A stretch of 64,000 nt of DNA from an uncultured Atopobiaceae bacterium (GTDB lineage Bacteria; Actinomycetota; Coriobacteriia; Coriobacteriales; Atopobiaceae), in the NCBI GenBank assembly GCA_944321515.1, contig CALULO010000006.1, forward strand, positions 62,001-126,000, written 5' to 3'. Shown piece by piece: positions 16,701 to 25,103 of the stretch (position 1 is its first letter; each line of letters starts with the position of its first letter). The position numbers were made by a program, and so were the translations under genes. The notes under the pieces are model-generated. The model was not told where the DNA came from, made no database searches, and saw nothing but the letters and a program-made list of their open reading frames with translations.

Positions 16701-18510
16701 GGCGTCCCGAAACGACCTCGACCTCATCCAGCTCTTCTCGTTCGGCTGCGGCCTTGACGCCCTGACCACCGACCAGGTCCAGGAGATCCTCGAGGCCTCC
16801 GGCAAGATCTACACCGTCCTCAAGATCGACCAGGTGTCCAACCTGGGCGCGGCGCGCATCCGCATCCGCTCGCTCATGGCCGCCCTCTCCGAGCAGCGCG
16901 AGGAGCTGCGCCGTGAGGCGAGCCAGGGCAAGGTCCGCGAGGTCGAGCCCGTGGGCGTCCACATGGCCGACGGCTCGCTGGAGCGCGCCCGCTCCACGCA
17001 GGAGGGTCGCGTGCCCGTCTACCGTGAGGCCGCCAGTGCCGCCTTCGAGAAGGTCCGCTACACCGAGGACATGCAGAAGGCCGGCTACACCATCCTCGTG
17101 CCGCAGATGGCGCCGATTCACTTTGACCTGCTCGAGGAGCTGCTCAAGAGCGCCGGCTACAACGTGGTGCTTCTGCCCTCCGTGGACCAGGGCGCCGTCG
17201 AGGCGGGCCTCAAGTACGTCAACAACGACATCTGCTACCCATCCATCCTGGTCACGGGCCAGATCATGGAGGCGGTCCTCTCCGGCAAGTACGACCTCAG
17301 CCGCACGGCCGTCATCATCACGCAGACCGGCGGCGGCTGCCGAGCCACCAACTACATCGCCCTCATCCGCAAGGCGCTCAAGGATTCCGGCCACCCGGAC
17401 ATTCCGGTGATCTCCCTCACCGCCGCCTCCGGCCTGGACGAGAAGAACCCCGGCTTCAATATCTTCAAGGACCCCTCGCTGCTCATGAAGGCCGTGAACG
17501 CCCTGCTCTACGGCGACCTCATCATGCAGCTGCTCTATCGCGTGCGCCCCTACGAGGCCGAGCCCGGCGCCGCCGACGCGCTCTACGACCGCATGATGGC
17601 CGAGGCCAAGGGCGTCCTGGTGGCTGGCGGTCGCAAGCGCTTCTATGACCTCTGCCAGCGCACCGTCGACGCCTTCGAGGCCCTGCCGCTGGTGAACGAC
17701 CGCTCCAAGCCTCGCGTGGGCGTGGTCGGCGAGATCCTGGTCAAGTTCCACCCCACGGCCAACAACCAGGTGGTCAAGGTCATCGAGCAGGAGGGCTGCG
17801 AGGCCAACGTCCCGGGCCTGGTGGACTTCTTCCTCTTCGGCATGACCAACGCCATCAACACCAACAAGGAGCTCGGCACCAAGGCGACGAGCCGTGCCAC
17901 GCACATGGCGGGCATCAAGCTCATCGAGGGCCTGCGCGAGCCCATCAACAAGATGCTGGAGAAGACCACGCGCTTCCAGACCTACCCTGACATCTTTGAG
18001 CTGGCCGCCAAGGCCGAGCAGGTGCTGTCCCTGTGCAACACGATGGGCGAGGGCTGGCTGCTCACGGCCGAGATGTGCGACCTCATCGAGACCGGCACGC
18101 CCAACATTGTGTGCTGCTCGCCGTTTGCGTGCCTGCCCAACCACGTTGTGGGCAAGTCCGTGATCAAGCGCCTGCGCCAGATGCACCCGGAGAGCAACAT
18201 CGTTGCCGTGGACTACGACCCGGGCGCCTCCGAGGTCAACCAGCTCAACCGAATCAAGCTCATGATCTCCGTGGCCAAGGAGAACTACCGCACCAACCGC
18301 GAGGGCGGCTTCCGCCTGGAGAACCCCGCTGACCCCGTGACCAACGACGCCGTGGCGCCCTATACGGGCAGCACGCGTTTTGAGGACAGCGTGGCCCGCG
18401 GTGACGGGAGCTCCTGCGGAGTGGGCTCGCACGGCGGCTCGGGCATCCAGCTCACCCCTGAGCAGCTCGCCCAGATCGAGGACGCCAAGCGTAAGGCCGG
18501 TGTGAAGTAG
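13786..18510 (+). CDS. Fused 2-hydroxyacyl-CoA dehydratase activase-like protein (BadF/HgdC + DUF2229 + HgdB-like)
   Basis: A 1574-residue protein of the large CoA-activase family. Two ASKHA ATPase modules are seen, with phosphate loops GIDVGSTTVKLAV (about 44-56) and GIDAGSTTMKAAV (about 359-371); each has a glycine/cysteine motif such as ACSSGCGSFIESFA. A cysteine cluster, HCGRCSNNC plus GNRCEKGAGG, near 640-670 could hold an Fe-S centre. A DUF2229 segment follows (GIPRSLNMYENYPFW, PSESVCYPAKL), then an HgdB-like C-terminal region with NNDICYPSILVTGQ and QTGGGCRATNY. Family logic suggests ATP-driven electron delivery to a radical dehydratase or double-cubane enzyme. The real substrate is unknown and no dehydratase alpha/beta genes adjoin. 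Confidence 0.88.
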   Translation: MTDKTAASIQAERAARQALELKQEGAELSPAHRTDFSHAHLRLGIDVGSTTVKLAVIDDNDNLVYANYERHHTDIRATAKELFARARRVIGAAPMRVSITGSGGMLLANWLGLEFVQEVIASKRAVETLIPQTDCAIELGGEDAKIIYFDNGIEQRMNGTCAGGTGAFIDQMASLLHTDASGLNELAKGSTQIHPIASRCGVFAKSDVQPLLNEGARPEDIAASIFQAVANQTVSGLACGHPIRGHVAFLGGPLQYLSELRKRFYLTLNLDDEHIIVPENAHLFVATGAALAGESDKYVTFDEVIAALEGLKDVQGSEVERLDPLFASEKDYQEFKERHDKQVVPKGDFASYQGRVFIGIDAGSTTMKAAVVGEDGELLYTWYGNNNGDVLGTARVIMDDIYDKMPAGCTVGHVTTTGYGEQILIEALRADSGEIETVAHLRGAKAFVPGVEFILDIGGQDMKCLQVKDGVIEHIMLNEACSSGCGSFIESFAVSMNMSVQDFAAAAVRATSPVDLGSRCTVFMNSRVKQAQKEGATIGDVAAGLSYSVIKNALFKVIKLRDFDEIGKYCVVQGGTFMSDATLRAFELLTGRDVIRPDIAGAMGAYGAALLARDRAGAYGTSALLSREEIDNLKVKHTNVHCGRCSNNCLLTINDFGGGRRFITGNRCEKGAGGSKAKKNDAPNLFEFKNKLLFDRPVLDPEEAPRGTVGIPRSLNMYENYPFWHAFFTKLGFSVVLSDQTSAATYDAGIESMPSESVCYPAKLSHGHIMNLIQKDPDFIWMPCIRWERQEDDGATNHYNCPIVMSYPQALGLNVDELGQGSKVEYLSPFIPYDKKKELKRRLYEIISEQREKDAAEGRGRVRGEHITRREIDEAVNAAWEADLQFKDAMHRAGDEALRWIEEHDAHGIVLAGRPYHNDPEINHAIPSLVHSFGFAVLTEDSVAHKMAPERPIRVIDQWMFHSRLYRAARFVASRNDLDLIQLFSFGCGLDALTTDQVQEILEASGKIYTVLKIDQVSNLGAARIRIRSLMAALSEQREELRREASQGKVREVEPVGVHMADGSLERARSTQEGRVPVYREAASAAFEKVRYTEDMQKAGYTILVPQMAPIHFDLLEELLKSAGYNVVLLPSVDQGAVEAGLKYVNNDICYPSILVTGQIMEAVLSGKYDLSRTAVIITQTGGGCRATNYIALIRKALKDSGHPDIPVISLTAASGLDEKNPGFNIFKDPSLLMKAVNALLYGDLIMQLLYRVRPYEAEPGAADALYDRMMAEAKGVLVAGGRKRFYDLCQRTVDAFEALPLVNDRSKPRVGVVGEILVKFHPTANNQVVKVIEQEGCEANVPGLVDFFLFGMTNAINTNKELGTKATSRATHMAGIKLIEGLREPINKMLEKTTRFQTYPDIFELAAKAEQVLSLCNTMGEGWLLTAEMCDLIETGTPNIVCCSPFACLPNHVVGKSVIKRLRQMHPESNIVAVDYDPGASEVNQLNRIKLMISVAKENYRTNREGGFRLENPADPVTNDAVAPYTGSTRFEDSVARGDGSSCGVGSHGGSGIQLTPEQLAQIEDAKRKAGVK

Positions 18511-18536
18511 CCGTCAGCGCCATCGACGCTCTGCTC

Positions 18537-18574
18537 GCCCGCGTCTCGGGGTCGTCCGGGGCGCGGGCGTTTTT
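18537..18574 (+). terminator. Terminator after the activase gene
   Basis: GCCCGCG (18537-18543) pairs with CGCGGGC (18562-18568) and is followed by GTTTTT. It closes the TetR-activase operon. Confidence 0.85.
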
Positions 18575-18725
18575 CTGCCGCGCGACCCCGCCCGAGGCGC
18601 TCGCCCCGCTTGCCCTCTTGTCCGCCGCGCGCAATCCACGTGCCGCCCCGCCCGAGGCGAGCATGTGCGGCCTGCCCCTGCTAGTCTGGTGCCACGGAAG
18701 GCGTTGCGAGGACAGGGGAGGACCC

Positions 18726-20459
18726 ATGGGCGAGAAGAGCTACGAGCTTCGGCCGGAGGTCGCGGTTGCGGCTCCGGCGCGTACGGCCGACGGCTACGAG
18801 GAGATCGTTTGCGAGCTGCGAGCGCGCCTTTCCGAGCTGGGCGCCCCCTCGCCCGTCCTGGCAGTTGAGTGCTATCCCGGCGTCGACCTCGCCGAGCTGC
18901 GCTCCCAGCTTGTTGGCCCGCTTGCGCCGGCCGTCGCGCTTGTGGCGGACGACTACGCCTGGGAGCCCGAGCGGCTGGAGGCCCGTATTGCGGACACCCT
19001 CACGGACGACCGCGTCTTTGGCGTCATGTCCCATTACACGATTGACCAGTTCTTTGACGACGAGCTCGTCGCGCGGGCCCGCGCCGACCTGCGGGATGCC
19101 CCGGCAGGGCTGCGCGTGGTCCTAGGGACGGGGGCGACCCTGCTCTGCGAGCCGGACCTGCTCGTCTACGTGGGCCTTACCCGCTGGGAGATCCAGCTGC
19201 GCCAACGCGCGGGAATACCCAGCTGGCGCGCGGACAACGCGGACGAGGACCAGCTGCGCAAGTTCAAGCGAGGCTACTTCTTTGAGTGGCGCATGGCGGA
19301 CCGCGCCAAGCGGGCGCTCTTTGATCGCATGGACTACGTGATTGACGCGAACCGTCCCGGGCGCCCAACTATGGTGGACGGCGCCGGCTACCGCTCGGCG
19401 CTCGCCGAGGTTGCGCGACGGCCTTTTCGGCTGGTGCCGTACTTCGACACGAGCGTATGGGGCGGTCACTGGATGCAGGAGCGCTTCGGGCTTGACCCGG
19501 ACGCCCCCAACTTCGGCTGGGCTTTCGACGGCGTGCCCGAGGAGAACTCGATCATCCTGCGGTTCGGGGTCACGCGCGTGGAGGTGCCGGCCGTCGACGT
19601 GGTCTTTCGAGAGCCTGACGCGCTTCTCGGCCCCCTTGTCCACGCCCGCTTTGGCGCGGAGTTTCCCATCCGCTTTGACTTCCTGGACACCATGGGCGGG
19701 CAGAACCTGAGCCTGCAGGTCCACCCTCTTGTGGAGTACGCGCAGGACCGCTTTGGAATCCACTACACGCAGGACGAGAGCTACTACATCCTGGACGCCA
19801 CGGAGCGTTCGTGCGTCTATCTTGGCGTTCGTGACGGCGTCGAGAAGGACGAGCTCATGGCTGCCCTGCGCGGCGCCCAGGAGGGCGGCGCGCCCTTCGA
19901 TGACGCGCGCTACGTCAACTGCGTTCCCGTGCGCAGGCACGACCACGTGCTCATCCCGGCGGGCACCGTTCACGCGGCCGGGCCGGACACCGTGGTGCTT
20001 GAGATCAGCGCCACGCCCTACATCTTTACGTTCAAGCTGTGGGACTGGGGGAGGCTTGGCCTGGACGGGCGCCCGCGCCCCGTCCACCTTGACCATGGCG
20101 AGTCCAACATCCAGATGACGCGGGACACGACGTTTGTGGAACACGAGCTGGTGTCGAGGTATTCCGACGGGCCTGTCCCACGAGAGGAGCGCACGGGGCT
20201 GCACAGGCTCGAGTTCATCGAGACGCGTCGACACTGGTTCGAGGACGCCGTCGAGCTTGAGTGCCACGGCAGCGTGAACATGCTCAATCTCGTGGAGGGG
20301 GTCAGTGCGCGCGTCGAGCCCGTCGACGGCGGGCCTGCGCTTGAGGTCCACTACGCGGAGACCTTCATCGTGCCTGCGAGCGTGGGGCGCTATCGCGTGG
20401 TGAACACGGGCGGCGGCGTCGCGGCCGTCATACAGGCCTACGTGCGCGGCGCGGAGTAG
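18726..20459 (+). CDS. Class I mannose-6-phosphate isomerase with extra N-terminal domain
   Basis: 577 residues, well above the ~320 of a plain small ManA. The C-terminal part (from about residue 240) is a cupin-type class I isomerase: zinc ligand motif QNLSLQVHP near residue 330, PAGTVHAAG near 415, and YFDTSVWGGHWM at its start. It would interconvert mannose-6-P and fructose-6-P. The first ~215 residues (VECYPGVDLAEL, DDYAWEPERLEARIADTL, VYVGLTRWEIQ, DRMDYVIDAN) resemble a nucleoside/nucleotide-kinase-like fold, but no Walker A loop is visible. The start at 18726 has GGGGAGG upstream. The role of the extra domain is unknown. Confidence 0.85.
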   Translation: MGEKSYELRPEVAVAAPARTADGYEEIVCELRARLSELGAPSPVLAVECYPGVDLAELRSQLVGPLAPAVALVADDYAWEPERLEARIADTLTDDRVFGVMSHYTIDQFFDDELVARARADLRDAPAGLRVVLGTGATLLCEPDLLVYVGLTRWEIQLRQRAGIPSWRADNADEDQLRKFKRGYFFEWRMADRAKRALFDRMDYVIDANRPGRPTMVDGAGYRSALAEVARRPFRLVPYFDTSVWGGHWMQERFGLDPDAPNFGWAFDGVPEENSIILRFGVTRVEVPAVDVVFREPDALLGPLVHARFGAEFPIRFDFLDTMGGQNLSLQVHPLVEYAQDRFGIHYTQDESYYILDATERSCVYLGVRDGVEKDELMAALRGAQEGGAPFDDARYVNCVPVRRHDHVLIPAGTVHAAGPDTVVLEISATPYIFTFKLWDWGRLGLDGRPRPVHLDHGESNIQMTRDTTFVEHELVSRYSDGPVPREERTGLHRLEFIETRRHWFEDAVELECHGSVNMLNLVEGVSARVEPVDGGPALEVHYAETFIVPASVGRYRVVNTGGGVAAVIQAYVRGAE

Positions 20460-20531
20460 GGCAGGCGCAGGCATCCTTTCCTGCCGAGCTTCGCTATCAT
20501 CTGTCCCTGGAAATCAACGAGAGGGGCGTGT

Positions 20532-21350
20532 ATGACGAAGCTGGTCTTTGTGGACATGGACGGGACGTTCCTCTCGCCCGACAAGACCATCTCGAGGAAG
20601 AACCTGGCGATTCTAGACGAGGCTGCGGCGCGTGACGTCCAGTTTGTGCCCTGCACCGGTCGAAACGTCACCGGCGTCCCGCGTGAGCTGGCGGAGCACC
20701 CCTGCGTTCGGTATGCGATCTGCTGCAATGGGGCCCTGATCTATGACGTGCGCACCAACGAGGTCCTGCGTGAGGTGGCCATCGAGCGCGAGCTCGTGCG
20801 CTCGCTCTACGAGGACGTGCGTGCGCTGGACATCACCTTTGACCTCTTTGCGGACGGAACCGTCTACGCCGCGGCGGACCGCTGGCACGTTCTGGACAAG
20901 ATGGCCATCGATCCGGCGAGCCTGAAGCAGGTCAAGAGCGTCCGGACTCGCTGCGACGAGCCTGTCGACAAGCTCATCGAGCGCGTGGGTTCCATCTGTC
21001 GCATCAACGTCTTCTATCTGGACGGGGCTGGCGCGCAGGGCGTGTGGGATGCCGTAGACGCGCGTCCGGAGCTCATCCGCTCGAGCTCGCTGCCGTGCAA
21101 CGTCGAGATCACGCGCGCCGAGGCGCACAAGGGCGCTGGGCTGCGCTGGCTCTGCGAGAGGCTGGGCGTTGACGTGTCTGACACCGTGGCCTTCGGGGAC
21201 TCGGACAACGACCTCACGATGCTCAGGGAGGCCGGTGACGGCGTGGCGATGGGCAACGCCAACGACGCGTGCCGTGCCGCGGCCGATCACACGTGCCCGA
21301 GCTGCTCGGATTCCGGCGTCGCGCGCTACCTGTGCGCTCTCTGGGCCTAG
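20532..21350 (+). CDS. Cof-type HAD-superfamily sugar-phosphate phosphatase
   Basis: 272 residues, class IIB HAD hydrolase. Motif I is VFVDMDGTFLS (D8 nucleophile, D10 acid/base), motif II is a Thr in VPCTGRN, motif III a Lys near EAHKGAGL, and motif IV GDSDNDLTML. Such enzymes dephosphorylate sugar phosphates or cofactors such as FMN; the substrate is not evident. It is the first of three related HAD genes within 5 kb. Confidence 0.88.
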   Translation: MTKLVFVDMDGTFLSPDKTISRKNLAILDEAAARDVQFVPCTGRNVTGVPRELAEHPCVRYAICCNGALIYDVRTNEVLREVAIERELVRSLYEDVRALDITFDLFADGTVYAAADRWHVLDKMAIDPASLKQVKSVRTRCDEPVDKLIERVGSICRINVFYLDGAGAQGVWDAVDARPELIRSSSLPCNVEITRAEAHKGAGLRWLCERLGVDVSDTVAFGDSDNDLTMLREAGDGVAMGNANDACRAAADHTCPSCSDSGVARYLCALWA

Positions 21351-21504
21351 CGCTGCCGGCCGTCGCGCTCAGCCCAAGGGGGTGCCTCTCCGCGGGGCTT
21401 CTCTGTCTTGTGTTAGGTGAGCGTATGGCGATGCCCGCGCGCCTTCTCGCCCGCCCTGCGCTAGACTAGCAGGCGATAAGAACGCCAAACTCCAGGGAGG
21501 CACC

Positions 21505-22779
21505 ATGCCAGCATCTGACGTCCTCGAGCGCTTCCTGCGCTACGTGCAGGTGGACTCGCCGTCTGATCCCAATCACCTTGACCAAACGCCCTCGACCGCC
21601 TGCCAGCACGACATGGCCCGCCTGCTTGCCGAGGAGCTCGTCGGGCTTGGCTGCGCGGGTGCCCGCGCGGACGAGCACGCCTACGTCGTCGGTACGCTGC
21701 CCGCGAGCGCCGGCTCCGAGGATGCGCCGGCCCTCGTGCTCTGCGCGCACATCGACTCCTCGCCGGACGCGCCCGCTCACGGCGTCAAGCCCCACGTGGT
21801 CCGCTATGAGGGCGGCCCCCTCGTGGCCGGCGTCGTGGACGGCGAGGTTGTCCAGACTACCCCTGAGCAGGTCCCGGACCTTGAGCAGTTCGTGGGCCAG
21901 GACATCGTCTGCTCGGACGGCTCCACCCTGCTCTCCGCTGACGACAAGGCCGGCGTGGCCGAGATCATGGCGCTCCTGGCCCGCCTGGCGGCCAATCCCA
22001 GCCTGCCGCACCCGCGCATCGTGGCGGCCTTTGTCCCGGACGAGGAGATTGGCCACGGCGCGGCCCTGCTTGACGTGGAGTCCCTCGGCGCGTGCGGCGG
22101 CTACACCGTGGACGGGGGCGCTCCCGGCGAGGTCAACTACGAGTGCTTCTCTGCCTGCGAGGCCACCGTCACCGTGCACGGCGTGATGGTCCACCCGGGC
22201 AGCGCCAAGGACGTGATGGTCAACGCCATCACCGTTGCCTCCGAGTTCCAGCAGATGGTCCCGGCCGCGGAGCGTCCCGAGCACACGGCCGGCCGCGAGG
22301 GCTTCTACCACCCCACGGACATCTCCGGCACCGCCTCGGACGTTACGCTCACCTACATCCTGCGCGACTTTGACGCCAAGGACTTCGACCGCCGCGAGCA
22401 GACGCTGCGCGACATCGCCGCCTTCCTGAACGATCGATATGGCGAGGGCACCGTCACCGTTGACATCCGCCCGCAGTACCGCAACATGGCCGAGAAGTTC
22501 GGGCCGTCCGACCAGCGCCTTATCGACAACGCGTTTGAGGCCGCGCGCGAGATGGGCCTGGAGCCGGTGGCCGTCCCCGTGCGCGGTGGCACCGACGGCG
22601 CCCAGCTCACCTTCCGCGGCCTGCCCTGCCCCAACTTGGCAACGGGCGGCTACAACGCGCACTCCGTCCGCGAGTTCGTGCCGGTGGCGAGCCTGGAGAC
22701 CGTGGTGGACTACCTGGAGCGCCTCGTGGCCAAGTTTGCGACGCCCGCGGTCGCGCCCGACGCCCCCGCGGAGGCCTAG
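21505..22779 (+). CDS. pepT: Peptidase T (tripeptide aminopeptidase)
   Basis: Zinc-dependent M20B tripeptidase of the cytosol, 424 residues. Metal and catalytic motifs: CAHIDSSPDAP (first His and Asp, about 81), SADDKAGVAE (bridging Asp, about 147), PDEEIGHGA (Glu pair, about 178), and YTVDGGAPGE, with the PepT-typical dimerisation insert beginning CEATVTVHGVMVHPG. It removes N-terminal residues from tripeptides and would serve peptide catabolism. A short membrane protein gene starts 3 bp after its stop. Confidence 0.93.
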   Translation: MPASDVLERFLRYVQVDSPSDPNHLDQTPSTACQHDMARLLAEELVGLGCAGARADEHAYVVGTLPASAGSEDAPALVLCAHIDSSPDAPAHGVKPHVVRYEGGPLVAGVVDGEVVQTTPEQVPDLEQFVGQDIVCSDGSTLLSADDKAGVAEIMALLARLAANPSLPHPRIVAAFVPDEEIGHGAALLDVESLGACGGYTVDGGAPGEVNYECFSACEATVTVHGVMVHPGSAKDVMVNAITVASEFQQMVPAAERPEHTAGREGFYHPTDISGTASDVTLTYILRDFDAKDFDRREQTLRDIAAFLNDRYGEGTVTVDIRPQYRNMAEKFGPSDQRLIDNAFEAAREMGLEPVAVPVRGGTDGAQLTFRGLPCPNLATGGYNAHSVREFVPVASLETVVDYLERLVAKFATPAVAPDAPAEA

Positions 22780-22782
22780 CCC

Positions 22783-23319
22783 GTGACCGGCGTCCTTTTC
22801 GTCATCGTTGCAGTGGTGGCGCCCCTCTCGGCGCTCCTCCATGAGCGTGCGGGCACCGTCCGCATGTCGGAGCGCCACCACAGCCACCACGACACCTATG
22901 TCGTCCCCGCGTCCTTCACGCGTTCAATCACCCTCGCGATGCTCTTCATGAGCGCGCTCGGGCTGCTGCTGGCCCTGTTCTGCAAGGCGCACGTGCTGTT
23001 TGCCCGCCCGCTCGTGGTGCTTGGGTTCTCCGACGCCTTCGTTCTGACGTGCTTCGTCATGCGCTGGGTGCTCTGCCGCTACCGCGTCTCCACGTTTCGC
23101 GACTGCATGGCCGTCACGCCGTTCGTGGGCAGGGAGGTCTGGGTTCGCTACGACCAGATTGAGCGCCTCGTCTGGTCCGGCCTGCGAATGGAGTCGGGCT
23201 TCCGCACGCTCGACGTCTGGGTGGACGGGCACCGAGCCGTCCGCCTGAGGGGCATCGTGGACGTTGAGCAGATTATCATGAGCGTCGACCGCTTCGACCT
23301 CCTGCCTCGCACCGCCTAG
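22783..23319 (+). CDS. Small membrane protein with PH-like cytoplasmic domain
   Basis: 178 residues, starting at GTG 22783 with GGAGG eight bases upstream inside the pepT end. Hydrophobic segments are at about residues 2-17, 47-66 and 72-94. The C-terminal ~80 residues (YRVSTFRDCMAVTPFVGREVWVRYDQIERLV onward) have the strand pattern of a bacterial PH/DUF-type domain. No function can be named. It is likely cotranscribed with pepT. Confidence 0.7.
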   Translation: MTGVLFVIVAVVAPLSALLHERAGTVRMSERHHSHHDTYVVPASFTRSITLAMLFMSALGLLLALFCKAHVLFARPLVVLGFSDAFVLTCFVMRWVLCRYRVSTFRDCMAVTPFVGREVWVRYDQIERLVWSGLRMESGFRTLDVWVDGHRAVRLRGIVDVEQIIMSVDRFDLLPRTA

Positions 23320-23368
23320 CCCACCGTCCGTGCCCCTCCCGGCCCACCGTCCAAGAAGGGACCTTCCC

Positions 23369-24214
23369 GTGATCAAGCTCGTCCTCTCAGACATGGACAA
23401 CACCCTGGTGCCCTTTGGCGCGCGCCATGCGAGCCCGCGCACCATCGAGGCAATCCACGCCGTGCTCGACGCCGGCGTGCGCTTTGGCCCGGACACCGGT
23501 CGCGACTACGTGGAGCTCATGCGCTTCTTCAAGATGGACGAGACCTGCTTCATGACGGGCATCTTCTCGAACGGCAAGCGTGTCCGCGCCGACGGTCGCT
23601 ACGTGCAGACCACCCTTATCGACCATGACGTCCTCGTGCGCATCGACCAGGTCCTGCGCCCCGAGAAGGGCATGTTCCTCGTCTGCTACCCGGCCGAGAC
23701 CAACCTGTTCAACCCGGCGTACGGCGTGGGCGTGTCCAGTGCGGAGCTTGCCGTCTTCGAGGCGCGCACGAGCTTCAACGGCGGCACGGTTGACGAGGTC
23801 CCGGACATCGACTTCGTGGCCGCCACCATCGCCTGCCCGGGCGGACCGGAGCGCATGGAGCGCTGCCGCCAGCTCATCGCCGAGGCGGTCCCGGAGGTGA
23901 GGATCGTCTCGCCTATCCCTGAGTGGTTCGACGTGCTCCCGGTGGGCACCTCCAAGGCCGCAGGCCTCGAGGTCCTGCTCGACGCGCTGGGCATCGGCAT
24001 TGACGAGGTGGCCGTCTTCGGGGACGCGGAGAACGACCTGGAGATCATGCGCAAGGTGCCGCACTCGGTGGCCGTGGCCAACGCCAGCGACGAGGTGCTC
24101 GCCGTCGCCCGCCACCGCGTGGGCGCTAGCGCCGACGAGGGCGTGGCGGACGCGCTCGTCGAGATAGCCCGGGCAACACGCGCCGGGGAGATGCCGTCGT
24201 TCCTCCGAGACTAG
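23369..24214 (+). CDS. HAD-superfamily hydrolase (Cof-type)
   Basis: 281 residues from GTG 23369, which has AAGAAGGGACC upstream; an earlier ATG at 23330 has none. Motif I is LVLSDMDNTLVPFG, the second aspartate motif element RFGPDTGRDY replaces the usual TGR, and motif IV is FGDAENDLEIM. The nucleophile motif DMDNT instead of DMDGT is unusual but tolerated in this class. Substrate is unknown. Confidence 0.82.
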   Translation: MIKLVLSDMDNTLVPFGARHASPRTIEAIHAVLDAGVRFGPDTGRDYVELMRFFKMDETCFMTGIFSNGKRVRADGRYVQTTLIDHDVLVRIDQVLRPEKGMFLVCYPAETNLFNPAYGVGVSSAELAVFEARTSFNGGTVDEVPDIDFVAATIACPGGPERMERCRQLIAEAVPEVRIVSPIPEWFDVLPVGTSKAAGLEVLLDALGIGIDEVAVFGDAENDLEIMRKVPHSVAVANASDEVLAVARHRVGASADEGVADALVEIARATRAGEMPSFLRD

Positions 24215-24305
24215 GCGGCGTCAGGGCCGAGGGTCGCCGCGCGGCCTCGGCGCGGGTGCGGGGGCGCCGTCTCGCCGGTGCCCAGGAAGGACGAGAGGGG
24301 ACCAC

Positions 24306-25103
24306 ATGATCAAGCTCATTGCCACGGACATGGACGGCACCTTGCTGGACGAGAACTCGGAGCTTCCCGGGGAGACCTTCGAGCTCATCCACGCGCTCGC
24401 GCAGAGGGGCGTGCGCTTTGTGGCGAGCTCGGGCCGTCGCTACGAGACCCTGCGGTGGTTCTTCTCGCCGGTTGCGGACGAGATGGACTACGTGGCCTCG
24501 CTCGGCACGCAGGTCTATGCCGACGGGCTCCTGCTCGACCGCGAGGTGTTCTCCACCATCTCCGTGATGCGCCTCTTTGAGACCTGTCACCTCTTCGACT
24601 GCCTGCACCTGGCGCTCTACGACGCAGAGAACACCTACCTCATGAACGACTTCAGCGCCTACCTGCGCGAGCTTGACAAGGACCTTCCCAACGCCCGTCG
24701 CGTGGACGACCTGCCCTCGCCGGACGTGAGCATCATCAAGGCCGCCGTCTGCTGCGACCAGCCCGACCAGATCATGGACATGGCTTACGTCCTGGAGCGC
24801 GAGCTCGGGGACTGGCTCACCTTCCTGCCGAGCGGCTCGCGCTGGATCGACGTGGTGCCACGTCACGTCAACAAGGCCACGGGCCTGCAGCAGGTGCTGC
24901 ACTACTACGGCATCGACCCCGCTGACGTGGTGGCCTTCGGCGACTCCATGAACGACTACGCGATGCTGCGCTACGTGGGCCACCCCTACGTCATGGAGAA
25001 CGCGCGCTACGCCGTCAAGCAGGTGGCGCAGCGCGTCATCGGGACCAACGCCGCACACGCCGTCCAGGCCGAGATGCGCAAGATCCTGGAGGGGCTGTCC
25101 TAG
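24306..25103 (+). CDS. HAD-superfamily hydrolase (Cof-type)
   Basis: 265 residues. Motif I IATDMDGTLLDE, motif II ASSGRRYETL, motif III Lys in VNKATGLQ, motif IV FGDSMNDYAML are all intact, so it should be an active phosphatase of class IIB. GAGGGGACC precedes the ATG. The stop codon is immediately followed by the ATG of the lipoprotein gene. Confidence 0.88.
   Translation: MIKLIATDMDGTLLDENSELPGETFELIHALAQRGVRFVASSGRRYETLRWFFSPVADEMDYVASLGTQVYADGLLLDREVFSTISVMRLFETCHLFDCLHLALYDAENTYLMNDFSAYLRELDKDLPNARRVDDLPSPDVSIIKAAVCCDQPDQIMDMAYVLERELGDWLTFLPSGSRWIDVVPRHVNKATGLQQVLHYYGIDPADVVAFGDSMNDYAMLRYVGHPYVMENARYAVKQVAQRVIGTNAAHAVQAEMRKILEGLS

Noticed and set aside
15280..18432. 1050-codon reverse-strand open frame
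   Set aside because: Antisense to the activase gene; composition (His/Val/Leu/Gly runs) is the usual shadow of GC-rich coding sequence and no domain is visible.
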